Source of the DNA: Enterococcus sp. 5H
GTDB taxonomy: Bacteria > Bacillota > Bacilli > Lactobacillales > Enterococcaceae
Direction of reading: 5' to 3'
Assembly (NCBI RefSeq): GCF_028128615.1
Contig: NZ_AMDP01000022.1
Coordinates: forward strand, 62,001 to 126,000
DNA: 64,000 bases
The notes beneath the pieces were generated by a model. That model did not search any database. It was not told the origin of the DNA and worked only from the letters and a program-made list of their open reading frames with translations. The translations under genes were made by a program, and so were the position numbers. This document shows positions 25,315 to 34,043 of the stretch, in pieces; within the stretch, counting starts at the first letter, position 1; each line of letters starts with the position of its first letter.

Positions 25315-26424
25315 ATGAGTTACGACTTAATTATCAAAAAGGGAAAAACCATTGACGGAAAGCCGATTGAACTAGCAATTAATGCTGGTAAAATTGTAAA
25401 AATAGCAGAAAATATCGACGCTGAAACCAAACAGCTAATCGAATTAGATGGTGAAACCTATGTGTCAGCTGGCTGGATTGACGATCATGTTCATTGTTTT
25501 GAAAAAATGACCTTATATTATGATTTTCCAGACGAAATTGGCGTGAAAAAAGGCGTAACGACAGTTATTGATGCTGGAACAACTGGCGCTGAAAATATTC
25601 ATGAGTTTTATGATTTGGCAAAACAAGCAAAAACGAATGTCTATGCTTTAGTTAATATCTCTAAATGGGGGATTGTCGAGCAAGACGAGTTAGCTGATTT
25701 AAGCAAAGTTAAAGAAGAATTAGTCCATAAAGCGCTGACTGAACTACCTGATTTTGTCGTAGGAATCAAGGCACGAATGAGTAAAACAGTTATCGGAGAT
25801 AATGGCATTACACCGTTAGAGATGGCAAAAAATATCCAAGCAAAAAATAATAATTTACCGTTAATGGTACACATCGGTTCTGCGCCACCAAAGTTAGATG
25901 AAATTTTAGCCCATATGTCACAAGGTGATATATTAACACATTGTTTTAATGGCAAACCTAATGGTATTTTGGATCAGGATACGAATAAAATTAAAGAATT
26001 TACTTGGTTAGCCTATGATAAAGGAATTGTTTTCGACATTGGTCATGGGACGGACAGCTTTAATTTTCATGTCGCCGAAACAGCGCTAAAAGAAGGAATG
26101 AAAGCTACTTCCGTTAGTACGGATATTTATATTCGCAATCGAGAAAATGGTCCTGTTTACGACTTAGCTACAACAATGGAAAAATTGCGTGTGGTTGGTT
26201 ATGATTGGTCTGAAATTATTGAAAAAGTAACGGTTACACCAGCTGAAAGTTTCCATTTTACTGCAAAAGGTCAGTTAGCTGAAGGTTACGATGCGGATAT
26301 CACACTATTCAAAATCGAAGCAGGTCAAAAAACATTAACTGATTCAAATGGATTTACGAGAGAAGCTACTGAATTAATTAAACCTGTAAAAACCATCATA
26401 GGAGGAACTGTCTATGACAATTAG
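25315..26424 (+). CDS. Amidohydrolase/deacetylase family metallohydrolase (EF_0837 type)
   Basis: The 369-residue metal-dependent hydrolase of the amidohydrolase superfamily has metal ligands visible in DDHVHCFEKM (HxH), HIGSAPP, THCFNG and DIGHGTDSFNF (Asp/His end). Members of this subgroup are annotated as deacetylase or dihydroorotase-like. Next to a DgaE-type lyase, an N-acetyl-aminosugar-acid phosphate deacetylase is the most plausible role. The 3' end overlaps the ammonia lyase gene by 11 bases, so they are coupled. Confidence 0.85.
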   Translation: MSYDLIIKKGKTIDGKPIELAINAGKIVKIAENIDAETKQLIELDGETYVSAGWIDDHVHCFEKMTLYYDFPDEIGVKKGVTTVIDAGTTGAENIHEFYDLAKQAKTNVYALVNISKWGIVEQDELADLSKVKEELVHKALTELPDFVVGIKARMSKTVIGDNGITPLEMAKNIQAKNNNLPLMVHIGSAPPKLDEILAHMSQGDILTHCFNGKPNGILDQDTNKIKEFTWLAYDKGIVFDIGHGTDSFNFHVAETALKEGMKATSVSTDIYIRNRENGPVYDLATTMEKLRVVGYDWSEIIEKVTVTPAESFHFTAKGQLAEGYDADITLFKIEAGQKTLTDSNGFTREATELIKPVKTIIGGTVYDN

Positions 26425-27508
26425 TTATGAAAAATTCAATTTAAAAGAAGTCATTAATGCCTCAGGTAGAATGACTATTTTAGGAGTATCAAAAGTTTCT
26501 GAGAATGTTTTAGCTGCTCAAAAATTTGGTGGTGAGCATTTCTTTGAGATGAGCGAATTAAGCATACAAACAGGTGCATATTTGGCGAAACTTTTAAATG
26601 TTGAAGACGCTCAAGTTGTTTCTTCAGCTTCGGCTGGAATAGCTCAAAGTGTTGCAGCTTTAATCGGTGAAGGTTCAAGTTATCATGCTTATCATCCTTA
26701 TACTGAGAAAATTGCGAGACGTGAAATTATTTTACCTAAAGGACACAATGTAGATTATGGCACGCCTGTTGAGGTAATGGTGGAACAAGGTGGTGGTCAG
26801 GTTGTCGAAGCTGGATACGCCAATATGTGTTCCCCGGAGCATATCGAAATGATGATTACAGAACAAACGGCGGCGATTCTTTATATTAAGAGTCATCATA
26901 CCGTTCAAAAAAGTATGTTGAGTGTGGCTGAAGCAGCAACGGTTGCCAAAGCACATGATGTACCTTTAATTGTCGATGCAGCAGCGGAAGAAGACCTATT
27001 CAAGTATATTGAAGCTGGAGCTGATTTAGTTATTTATAGTGGGGCTAAAGCGATCGAAGGACCAAGCGCTGGTTTAGTTATCGGGAAAAAAGAATTTATC
27101 GAATGGGTTCGTCTTCAAGGTCAAGGAATCGGTCGTGCAATGAAAATTGGTAAAGACAATATCTTAGGCTTTACTCAAGCTGTAGAAGATTATATAAAAA
27201 ACGGCAGTGAGACAGGTGATTCAATGAAAACTCGTCTAACACCTTTCATCGAAAGTGTAAACCAAATTCCTAACATTGAAGCGAAGGTTGTCCAAGATGG
27301 TGCGGGCAGAGATATTTATCGAGCGAGTATCAACATTTCAGGGGATAAATCTGCAAAAGACGTAATTAACGAATTAAAAGCAAAAAGCCCAGCTATTTAT
27401 ACAAGAGAATATCAAGCAAACAATGGCATCATTGAATTTGATATTCGTTCTGTCAATGAAACGGAAATGAAGAAAATTGTCACTCGTTTATCAGAAATTA
27501 TGAAATAA
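26414..27508 (+). CDS. DgaE family pyridoxal-phosphate-dependent ammonia lyase
   Basis: The 364-residue SelA-like fold-type I PLP enzyme has the Schiff-base Lys in YSGAKAIEGPSAG and the cofactor Asp in LIVDAAAEED. The characterised Salmonella DgaE converts D-glucosaminate 6-phosphate to 2-keto-3-deoxy-6-phosphogluconate plus ammonia. The neighbouring aldolase takes exactly that product, which supports this role. ATAGGAGG precedes the ATG inside the deacetylase gene. Confidence 0.87.
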   Translation: MTISYEKFNLKEVINASGRMTILGVSKVSENVLAAQKFGGEHFFEMSELSIQTGAYLAKLLNVEDAQVVSSASAGIAQSVAALIGEGSSYHAYHPYTEKIARREIILPKGHNVDYGTPVEVMVEQGGGQVVEAGYANMCSPEHIEMMITEQTAAILYIKSHHTVQKSMLSVAEAATVAKAHDVPLIVDAAAEEDLFKYIEAGADLVIYSGAKAIEGPSAGLVIGKKEFIEWVRLQGQGIGRAMKIGKDNILGFTQAVEDYIKNGSETGDSMKTRLTPFIESVNQIPNIEAKVVQDGAGRDIYRASINISGDKSAKDVINELKAKSPAIYTREYQANNGIIEFDIRSVNETEMKKIVTRLSEIMK

Positions 27509-27552
27509 AATAAAATCGACGTTGTGACTCACAACAAAGGAGAGTAAAAATT

Positions 27553-28293
27553 ATGTCATTAACACCCAACTATTTAGAAAATCGTATTTGTTTAAATGTA
27601 CTTGCTAACTCAGTAGAAAACGCAAAAGCTTGTTATGAAGCTGCAGAAGGACACGTTGTTTTAGGCGTTTTATCTAAAAACTATCCAACCGATGAATTAG
27701 CTATTGAAGATATGAAAAAATATGCCGCAGCAACAAATAATGCTTTATCTGTTGGTTTAGGTGCGGGGGATCCAAATCAAAGTCAAATGGTTTCAAGAAT
27801 TTCAAAAGAATTACAACCACAGCATGTTAACCAAGTATTTACAGGAGTTGGAACTTCTCGTGCTTTATTAGGTCAAGAAGACACAATTATTAATGGTTTA
27901 GTATCACCAACAGGCAAAGTTGGGATTGTTAATATTGCGACGGGACCTTTAAGTTCACAAGCACCAGCTGGCGAAGTGAGTATTGAAACAGCTATCAAAT
28001 TATTAAAAGATATGGGCGGCAGCTCGATCAAATATTTCCCAATGAAAGGGTTAGCTCATATTGAAGAATATAAAGCAGTGGCTGAAGCTTGTGCAAAATA
28101 TGATTTTTATCTGGAGCCGACTGGCGGTATTGATTTAGAAAACTTTGAAGAAATCGTTCAAATTGCTGTCGATGCCGGTGTCAAGAAAATTATTCCACAT
28201 GTATATAGTTCAATCATTGACTCTGAAACAGGTGACACAAGACCGGAAGACGTGAAAACATTGCTTGGTATGATGGAAAATACATTAAAATAG
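27553..28293 (+). CDS. dagF: 2-Dehydro-3-deoxy-phosphogluconate (KDPG) aldolase, DgaF type
   Basis: The 246-residue class I aldolase cleaves KDPG into pyruvate and glyceraldehyde 3-phosphate. The Schiff-base Lys is probably the one in GGSSIKYFPMKG; FYLEPTGGIDLENF matches the phosphate-binding end. It is the EF_0839 type found with this cluster (DgaF in Salmonella). It starts 45 bases after dgaE behind AAAGGAG, and the kinase gene follows within 14 bases. Confidence 0.88.
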   Translation: MSLTPNYLENRICLNVLANSVENAKACYEAAEGHVVLGVLSKNYPTDELAIEDMKKYAAATNNALSVGLGAGDPNQSQMVSRISKELQPQHVNQVFTGVGTSRALLGQEDTIINGLVSPTGKVGIVNIATGPLSSQAPAGEVSIETAIKLLKDMGGSSIKYFPMKGLAHIEEYKAVAEACAKYDFYLEPTGGIDLENFEEIVQIAVDAGVKKIIPHVYSSIIDSETGDTRPEDVKTLLGMMENTLK

Positions 28294-28306
28294 GCGGTTA
28301 TAACTA

Positions 28307-29317
28307 ATGAAAATTGCAGCGTTTGGTGAAATAATGATGCGTTTGACTCCGCCAGAATATCTGATGCTGGAACAAACGAAAGAGCTACGTATGGATTTTA
28401 CAGGGACAGGAGTCAACATCTTAAGTAATCTGGCTCATTTTGGCTGTCAAACAAGTCTGATAACTAAAGTTCCAGATAATCGCTTAGGAGATGCAGCTAA
28501 AGCTAGCATGCGTCAACTAGGGATTCAAGATCACTGGATTCAAACAGCTGGAGATCATATTGGTTCTTATTTTGCTGAGATGGGTTTTGGTCCCAGACCC
28601 ACGCAGGTGACGTATCAAAATCGCCGTAATAGCTCTTTTGGTATAAGCGGTAGGTCGGATTATTCGTTTGACTCAATAGTAGATGACAGTGATTTAGTTC
28701 ATATTTGCGGGATTTCGTTAAGTTTAACTGAGCAAACACGATCTGCGGCCTTTGATTTAGCGCAAAAAGCTCATGAAAAAGGTAAAAAAGTTTGCTTTGA
28801 TTTTAATTTTCGACCTAGTTTAAACGAAGCACATGACGTTACTTTTATGCGTGAACAATACCAAAAAATCTTACCTTATTGTGACTTAGTTTTTGGCAGT
28901 CAAAGAGATTTAACGGATTTATTAGGATTACCTCTCGATGAAACGCTAGCTGCTTCTAAACAGTTTGAGAGCATTGTGCGTCAGTTTATGACTGAATATC
29001 AAGTTGAATATTTTGCAGGTACGATGCGTCTAGCCGAAGGAGATAAACGTTATTTAGCAGGTTTTCTATTTGATAAGTCTAATTTTGTTCAAGCTGATCC
29101 AAGAGAAATTGTTAATTTAGATCGGATCGGTGCCGGTGATGGATATGCTGTGGGTGTTCTACTGGGCTATTGTGAAAATTGGTCATTAATGGAGACCGTT
29201 GAATTTGCAACAGCAAATGGTGTTTTGGCGCATACAATTCAGGGCGATGTACCGCTAACCACACGAAAACAAGTTAGACATGTTATGGAGCACCCAACAG
29301 TTGATTTGATTCGTTAA
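28307..29317 (+). CDS. Sugar kinase, PfkB family (2-keto-3-deoxygluconate kinase type)
   Basis: The 336-residue ribokinase-fold kinase has N-terminal AFGEIMMRLTPP and a substrate lid with FTGTGVNILSNLAHFG. The anion-hole/catalytic motif is DRIGAGDGYAVGVLLG, with Asp as base. KDG kinases of this type make KDPG, feeding the adjacent aldolase; this would also salvage unphosphorylated KDG. A terminator 5 bases after the stop ends the cluster. Confidence 0.87.
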   Translation: MKIAAFGEIMMRLTPPEYLMLEQTKELRMDFTGTGVNILSNLAHFGCQTSLITKVPDNRLGDAAKASMRQLGIQDHWIQTAGDHIGSYFAEMGFGPRPTQVTYQNRRNSSFGISGRSDYSFDSIVDDSDLVHICGISLSLTEQTRSAAFDLAQKAHEKGKKVCFDFNFRPSLNEAHDVTFMREQYQKILPYCDLVFGSQRDLTDLLGLPLDETLAASKQFESIVRQFMTEYQVEYFAGTMRLAEGDKRYLAGFLFDKSNFVQADPREIVNLDRIGAGDGYAVGVLLGYCENWSLMETVEFATANGVLAHTIQGDVPLTTRKQVRHVMEHPTVDLIR

Positions 29318-29321
29318 AATG

Positions 29322-29380
29322 AAAGATTAGGATGAAATAGTGTAAATCTCTTTATACTACTTTCGTTCTAGTCTTTTTTT
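29322..29380 (+). terminator. Terminator of the amino-sugar cluster
   Basis: Imperfect arms of about 25 bases (29322-29346 and 29351-29376) end in TTTTTTT. A TATAAT a few bases later could start the next transcript. Confidence 0.75.
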
Positions 29381-29535
29381 CTTTATAATAGAAATGATAC
29401 CGATCGCTTAAAATTAAGAAGAGAATCAAGCTAAACCATTTACGTGGCTGAGATAAATTGTTATGCTAAAGACGTTAACGCAATTATTTTATTCGTTATT
29501 TTTATGAAAAAGTCTGTTTACAGGAGGAGATCAAC

Positions 29536-30546
29536 GTGACCGATGAAAATATTTGGAAAGCACTAGATAATGATGTTTTAAAAGATAGTATCCGCAAACG
29601 ACCAAGTATGTACATTGGTGGAATTGGTCCTACTGGTTTAGAAAGTATGGTGCTACAAGTACTTGATAATTTATTGCAACTAGCAGTAGATATAACGCAG
29701 GCGGAACTTTCGATGGAGCTTACACAAGAACAAATTATTTTTTCATTTTTTAGCCGAAAAGGATTATTTTTAAATAAAAGACCAGAAGAACAATATACAC
29801 CGCCGTACTTATTTCTTTCAGTTGTTAATGCATTGTCAGAACAACTAGGGTTTGGCGTAGAAAAATTAGGGAAACGAACAATTCAAATCTATCAACATGG
29901 TCAGTTAAACAAAAAAGCGCTGATTCCCTCTGAGGATGAAGGGCAAAGAATTGAAATGGCTTTTACACCCGATAAAACACTTTTTGGTGACAAGCAATTA
30001 TCCTATTTTATCCTGTTTAATCGCTGCCAAGAATTAGCGATGCTAAACGGTGGTTTGACGATTTCACTAACTGATGGCAAAAAACAAAAAAATTACTTCC
30101 ATTATGAACAAGGTCTTATAGAATATATTTTTCAAAAAGATGATAGCATTACCAGAGGCAGTGAGCCGCTAGTAATCAATACAGTCAGTGAAGGCGTCAC
30201 GATCCAAGCAGTTATTTCAAAGAATGGCTCGACGAGTATTAAAGATAGTTTTGTGAACGGTCATTTGCCAGCAGATGGCGGAACTCACTTGGATGGCTTT
30301 ATTCAAGGGACAGTTGATGCGATTAATCAATTTTTAGAAGAAACCAATCGCTTAAAATATCTAACTATTGAAAATTTTCCAGAGCGATTTGATGTGGTGT
30401 TATCTATTAAAGTCAAACGCCCTCGCTATACAGGTGCAATCAAAAAGAAAATCAGAAATCCTGAGCTATATAAAATTGTGAAAGAAGCAGTTTTTGATGA
30501 GGTTTCAATTTTCTTAAAACGCCATCCTGCTTGGTATTTAAATTAA
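29536..30546 (+). CDS. GyrB/ParE-like protein with degenerate ATPase motifs
   Basis: The 336-residue protein resembles the N-terminal half of DNA gyrase/topo IV subunit B: IRKRPSMYIGG (19-29), VVNALSEQLG, GGTHLDGF (248-255) and NPEL (308-311). The key GHKL features have decayed: the catalytic Glu is Gln41 (VLQVLDN), the DDGRGIP loop is missing, and the SGGLHGVG loop before VVNALS is replaced. The transducer QTK loop is also altered (GAIKKK). There is no TOPRIM domain. It probably cannot hydrolyse ATP; a regulatory or inhibitory role towards topoisomerases is possible. The start is GTG after AGGAGGAG. Confidence 0.8.
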   Translation: MTDENIWKALDNDVLKDSIRKRPSMYIGGIGPTGLESMVLQVLDNLLQLAVDITQAELSMELTQEQIIFSFFSRKGLFLNKRPEEQYTPPYLFLSVVNALSEQLGFGVEKLGKRTIQIYQHGQLNKKALIPSEDEGQRIEMAFTPDKTLFGDKQLSYFILFNRCQELAMLNGGLTISLTDGKKQKNYFHYEQGLIEYIFQKDDSITRGSEPLVINTVSEGVTIQAVISKNGSTSIKDSFVNGHLPADGGTHLDGFIQGTVDAINQFLEETNRLKYLTIENFPERFDVVLSIKVKRPRYTGAIKKKIRNPELYKIVKEAVFDEVSIFLKRHPAWYLN

Positions 30547-30564
30547 GAAAAGCGAGAGGTAGCG

Positions 30565-31032
30565 ATGATGAAATTAGTAATAGATGGTGATGGATCACCA
30601 GTAAAAGATACAACGATTGAAGTAGCTTTGGAACAGTTGTTAGATGTGTTGATTGTAACGAGTATCGACCACTATTCGCTGAAAGAATATCCTGAAAATG
30701 TTTCCTTTGTTTATGTAGATAAAGGAGCTGACGCAGCAGATTATAAAATCGTTCAGCTAATTAAAACAGGTGATATTTTAGTGACGCAAGATTATGGATT
30801 AGCTTCATTAGTTTTACCCAAAGGTGTTCGTGTTTTGCATCAGCTGGGTTATGAATATACCAAAGACAATATCGATGGTTTGTTGGAGCAGCGCTATTTT
30901 AGTGCGAAAGTTCGTAAAAGCGGAGGGCATACGAAGGGACCAAAAACTTTTACCAAAGCAGATCGTGAAACGTTTAAGGCTAAGTTAATTGATTTGATTC
31001 AGTCAATGAGGTCCGAATCAAACAAAAATTAG
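30565..31032 (+). CDS. YaiI/YqxD family protein (DUF188)
   Basis: The 155-residue protein has the PIN-like fold of the UPF0178/DUF188 family: LVIDGDGSPVKD at the start, VDKGADAADYKIVQL and GDILVTQDYGLASLVL, which place conserved acidic residues like a nuclease active site. Activity is not established for the family. The C-terminal region with SGGHTKGPKTFTKADRE is conserved. Two ATGs are adjacent (30565 and 30568). It follows the GyrB-like gene by 18 bases and may be cotranscribed. Confidence 0.87.
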   Translation: MMKLVIDGDGSPVKDTTIEVALEQLLDVLIVTSIDHYSLKEYPENVSFVYVDKGADAADYKIVQLIKTGDILVTQDYGLASLVLPKGVRVLHQLGYEYTKDNIDGLLEQRYFSAKVRKSGGHTKGPKTFTKADRETFKAKLIDLIQSMRSESNKN

Positions 31033-31150
31033 TTGAATTTTTTATTTGATTCTATTCGGTTAAAAACTTTTATGCTAAAATATGAAAGAGCTATTTTGAA
31101 TTTCACTGTTGAGTACAACAATGTAAAAGAAAACTTAGGAGGAAAAGCAT

Positions 31151-32227
31151 TTGAAGATTACTTTGCTATATGGTGGGAGAAGTGAAGAGCACGATGTTTC
31201 AATATTGTCTGCCTATTCCGTTTTAAATGCGATTTATTATAATTATTACCAAGTTCAGTTGGTTTTTATCAGTAAAGATGGTGAATGGGTCAAAGGTCCG
31301 CTTTTATCAGAAAAGCCTGAAAGTGAAGATGTTTTGAAACTAAATTGGTCAAAAGACGGCGAAGTAGACAAGTGGGGCGAATACACTGGAAAAGTTATTA
31401 TGCCTTGTGAAATTAAGGAAGAAGATACGATCGTTTTCCCAGTACTTCATGGACCAAATGGTGAAGATGGGACGATTCAAGGCTTTTTAGAAACGTTAGG
31501 TCTGCCATATGTTGGGGCGGGTGTTTTAGCAAGTGCTAATGCAATGGACAAAATTATGACCAAATATTTATTGCAGACAGCTGGTATCCCTCAAGTACCA
31601 TACGTTCCGGTTCTGAAAAGTAATTGGAAAGAAAATCCTAAAAAAGTCTTTGAGCAATGTGAAGGATCATTGATTTATCCTGTTTTTGTTAAACCAGCTA
31701 ATATGGGTTCCAGCGTTGGTATTAGTAAAGCGGAAAACCGTGAAGAATTGCAGAATGCTTTGGAAGAAGCGTATCGTTATGATTCTAGAGCAATTGTTGA
31801 ACAAGGAATTGAAGCTCGTGAAATTGAAGTTGCGATTCTAGGAAATGAAGACGTTCGAACAACTTTGCCAGGCGAAATTGTTAAAGACGTTGATTTTTAT
31901 GACTATAACTCGAAATATATTGATAATCAAATTACGATGCAAATTCCAGCAGAAGTACCAGATGAAGTTCATCAAAAGGCTCAAGAATTTGCGAAAAAAG
32001 CTTACACCATTTTAGACGGCAGCGGATTAAGCCGCTGTGATTTCTTTTTAACAAGCAAAAATGAATTGTTCCTAAATGAGTTAAATACAATGCCGGGATT
32101 CACACAATTTAGCATGTATCCATTGTTATGGGAAAATATGGGGTTGAAATATAGTGACTTGATTGAAGAATTAATTCAATTAGCGCTAAACCGCTTTAAA
32201 CAAAGACAAAGCTTTTATGACAGATAG
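31151..32227 (+). CDS. ddl: D-alanine--D-alanine ligase
   Basis: The 358-residue ATP-grasp enzyme makes D-Ala-D-Ala for peptidoglycan. It has LLYGGRSEEHDVSI at the N-terminus, HGPNGEDGTIQG, VKPANMGSSVGISK (ATP-binding) and FLNELNTMPGFTQFSMYP at the C-terminus. The Tyr of SMYP is the position that distinguishes D-Ala from D-Lac ligases (Tyr for D-Ala, established), so this is the housekeeping Ddl rather than a vancomycin-resistance ligase. The start is TTG, with AGGAGG 8 bases before. murF follows 113 bases downstream. Confidence 0.96.
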   Translation: MKITLLYGGRSEEHDVSILSAYSVLNAIYYNYYQVQLVFISKDGEWVKGPLLSEKPESEDVLKLNWSKDGEVDKWGEYTGKVIMPCEIKEEDTIVFPVLHGPNGEDGTIQGFLETLGLPYVGAGVLASANAMDKIMTKYLLQTAGIPQVPYVPVLKSNWKENPKKVFEQCEGSLIYPVFVKPANMGSSVGISKAENREELQNALEEAYRYDSRAIVEQGIEAREIEVAILGNEDVRTTLPGEIVKDVDFYDYNSKYIDNQITMQIPAEVPDEVHQKAQEFAKKAYTILDGSGLSRCDFFLTSKNELFLNELNTMPGFTQFSMYPLLWENMGLKYSDLIEELIQLALNRFKQRQSFYDR

Positions 32228-32340
32228 ATAAATACAAAGGGGAGGGGGAAAAACACTAGAGGTTTTGACTCAGCCCTTTTATGTTGATGTGTTATTTTAA
32301 TAAACCTAACTGAGATTACGTTTGAAAAGGAGAGTAACCG

Positions 32341-33708
32341 ATGAAACTAACTTTTTGGGAAGTAGCTGAAGCAACAAAAGCGACAAATGATTGGAAACAA
32401 TGGCAAGATTTTGACTTAACTGGAATTGAATTTGACAGTCGTTTGATTACAAAAGATAACTTATTTGTTCCGCTTAAAGGTACAAATGATGGACATTCCT
32501 TTATTAACAAGGCTATTGAAAATGGAGCAGGAGCAGCATTTTGGAGTTCAACAGAAGCCGCACCAGCAGAGCTGCCGATTATAAAAGTGCCAGATACGTT
32601 AAAAGCGATGCAGGATTTAGCTGTGTATTATTTACAAAAAATGCAGCCAACAGTCATTGCGATTACAGGAAGTAATGGAAAAACAACGACGAAAGATATG
32701 ACTGAAGCTGTTTTAGCGCAACAATTTAAAACCTATAAAACGCAAGGGAATTATAATAACGATATCGGTTTACCGTACACCATTTTACATATGCCGGATG
32801 AAACTGAAAAACTGATTTTGGAAATGGGAATGGATCACGCTCACGAAATTGATTTCCTCTCTTTGCTAGCTCAACCAGCTGTAGCGGCCATCACAATGAT
32901 TGGTGAAGCCCATATTGAAAATCTAGGTTCCAGAGCAGGAATTGCCCAAGCGAAAATGGAAATTACTGCTGGGTTAGTGAAAGATGGCTTATTGCTGATT
33001 CCCTCAGAAGAACCGTTATTAAAACCTTTAATCAAAGACTTACCGCAAACCATTCAAACTTTCGGTTGGGAAAACGCGGACTGTCAAGCTGAAATTATAG
33101 AAGCTCAAAAAGAACAAACAAGTTTTAAAATAAATGGTTTGGACACCGTATTTACAATTCCTGTTCCTGGAAAATATAATGTAGGTAATGCTCTAATTGC
33201 ACTGTCAATTGGACAATGGTTCGAGATTCCGGAAGAAAAAATACAAGCAGGTTTAGCTGGATTTAAACTAACTAAAAATCGTACGGAATGGGTTAAAACA
33301 AAAAGCGGTACTGAAATCTTAAGTGACGTTTATAATGCAAATCCAACCGCTATGAACCTAGTTTTAGATAGTTTTGGTCAAATGCCAACACAAGGAAAAA
33401 GAGTAGCTGTTTTAGGAGATATGCTTGAATTAGGTGTTGATTCAGCCGCGATGCATGCTTCTGTTAGCCAACATTTAAACCCAACTGAAATTAACGAAGT
33501 TTTTCTTTATGGAAATGAAATGGCCACGTTGAGAGAGGCCTTAAAAGAAAAATATTCAGAAAAACAGATTCACTATTTTACTAAAGAAGAAAAATCAGAT
33601 TTAATTGCTGAATTAAAAACAATCCTTAACCCAACAGATATGGTTGTTTTAAAAGCTAGTAACGGCATGGGGCTGAATGAAGTTTTAAATAATTTGATAG
33701 AAACTTAG
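32341..33708 (+). CDS. murF: UDP-N-acetylmuramoyl-tripeptide--D-alanyl-D-alanine ligase
   Basis: MurF joins the Ddl product to the UDP-MurNAc-tripeptide. At 455 residues it has the standard three Mur-ligase domains: an N-terminal UDP-binding domain (FDSRLITKDNLFVPLKG), central ATP domain with ITGSNGKTTTKDM, QGNYNNDIGLPYTIL and EMGMDHAHEID, and C-terminal domain with DVYNANPTAMN. ATG follows AAAAGGAGAG. The pairing with ddl just upstream is the usual arrangement in enterococci. Confidence 0.96.
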   Translation: MKLTFWEVAEATKATNDWKQWQDFDLTGIEFDSRLITKDNLFVPLKGTNDGHSFINKAIENGAGAAFWSSTEAAPAELPIIKVPDTLKAMQDLAVYYLQKMQPTVIAITGSNGKTTTKDMTEAVLAQQFKTYKTQGNYNNDIGLPYTILHMPDETEKLILEMGMDHAHEIDFLSLLAQPAVAAITMIGEAHIENLGSRAGIAQAKMEITAGLVKDGLLLIPSEEPLLKPLIKDLPQTIQTFGWENADCQAEIIEAQKEQTSFKINGLDTVFTIPVPGKYNVGNALIALSIGQWFEIPEEKIQAGLAGFKLTKNRTEWVKTKSGTEILSDVYNANPTAMNLVLDSFGQMPTQGKRVAVLGDMLELGVDSAAMHASVSQHLNPTEINEVFLYGNEMATLREALKEKYSEKQIHYFTKEEKSDLIAELKTILNPTDMVVLKASNGMGLNEVLNNLIET

Positions 33709-33724
33709 TAAGCTTTCATAAAAC

Positions 33725-33753
33725 TTGCTGAAAACCTAAAAATATGCTAGAAT
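33725..33753 (+). promoter_or_regulatory. Candidate promoter of the cshA leader
   Basis: TTGCTG (33725-33730) and TAGAAT (33748-33753) are 17 bases apart, directly after murF. The transcript would begin near 33760. Confidence 0.5.
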
Positions 33754-33784
33754 AACCTATTGCCGGAAGATCGAAGTAGAGAAA

Positions 33785-33860
33785 TAGTTAGTCCCTGTAA
33801 AAGGAACTTATCTATTAATATAAAGATTAAAAAAGCTAAACGAAGTCGTTTGGCTTTTCT
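33785..33860 (+). promoter_or_regulatory. Attenuator-like leader hairpins before cshA
   Basis: A first hairpin pairs AATAG with CTATT and AGT/ACT around 33785-33815. It is followed by a terminator-type hairpin AAAAGCTAAACGA with TCGTTTGGCTTTT (about 33832-33858). This terminator is about 185 bases ahead of the cshA start. It fits either a small RNA of about 100 bases or premature termination control of the helicase. Confidence 0.5.
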
Positions 33861-34043
33861 AGTGCCTGTAGGCTTCATAAGGTGGATTTTTCGGTAACGC
33901 TAATGAGAAAATAAAATAGACCTATGTTGAAGGTTTATGCGCATAACGGAACATTTTCAAAATTAGTGAAAGTCAAATCACCTGTAACAAAACACAGAAA
34001 AAGTAAATTTTTCTACAACAAACATTATCTAGGAGGATATCAT

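Noticed and set aside
31151-32227. Vancomycin-resistance ligase (VanA/VanB type)
   Set aside because: The Tyr in SMYP and the linkage to murF indicate the housekeeping Ddl; no vanH/vanX genes are nearby.
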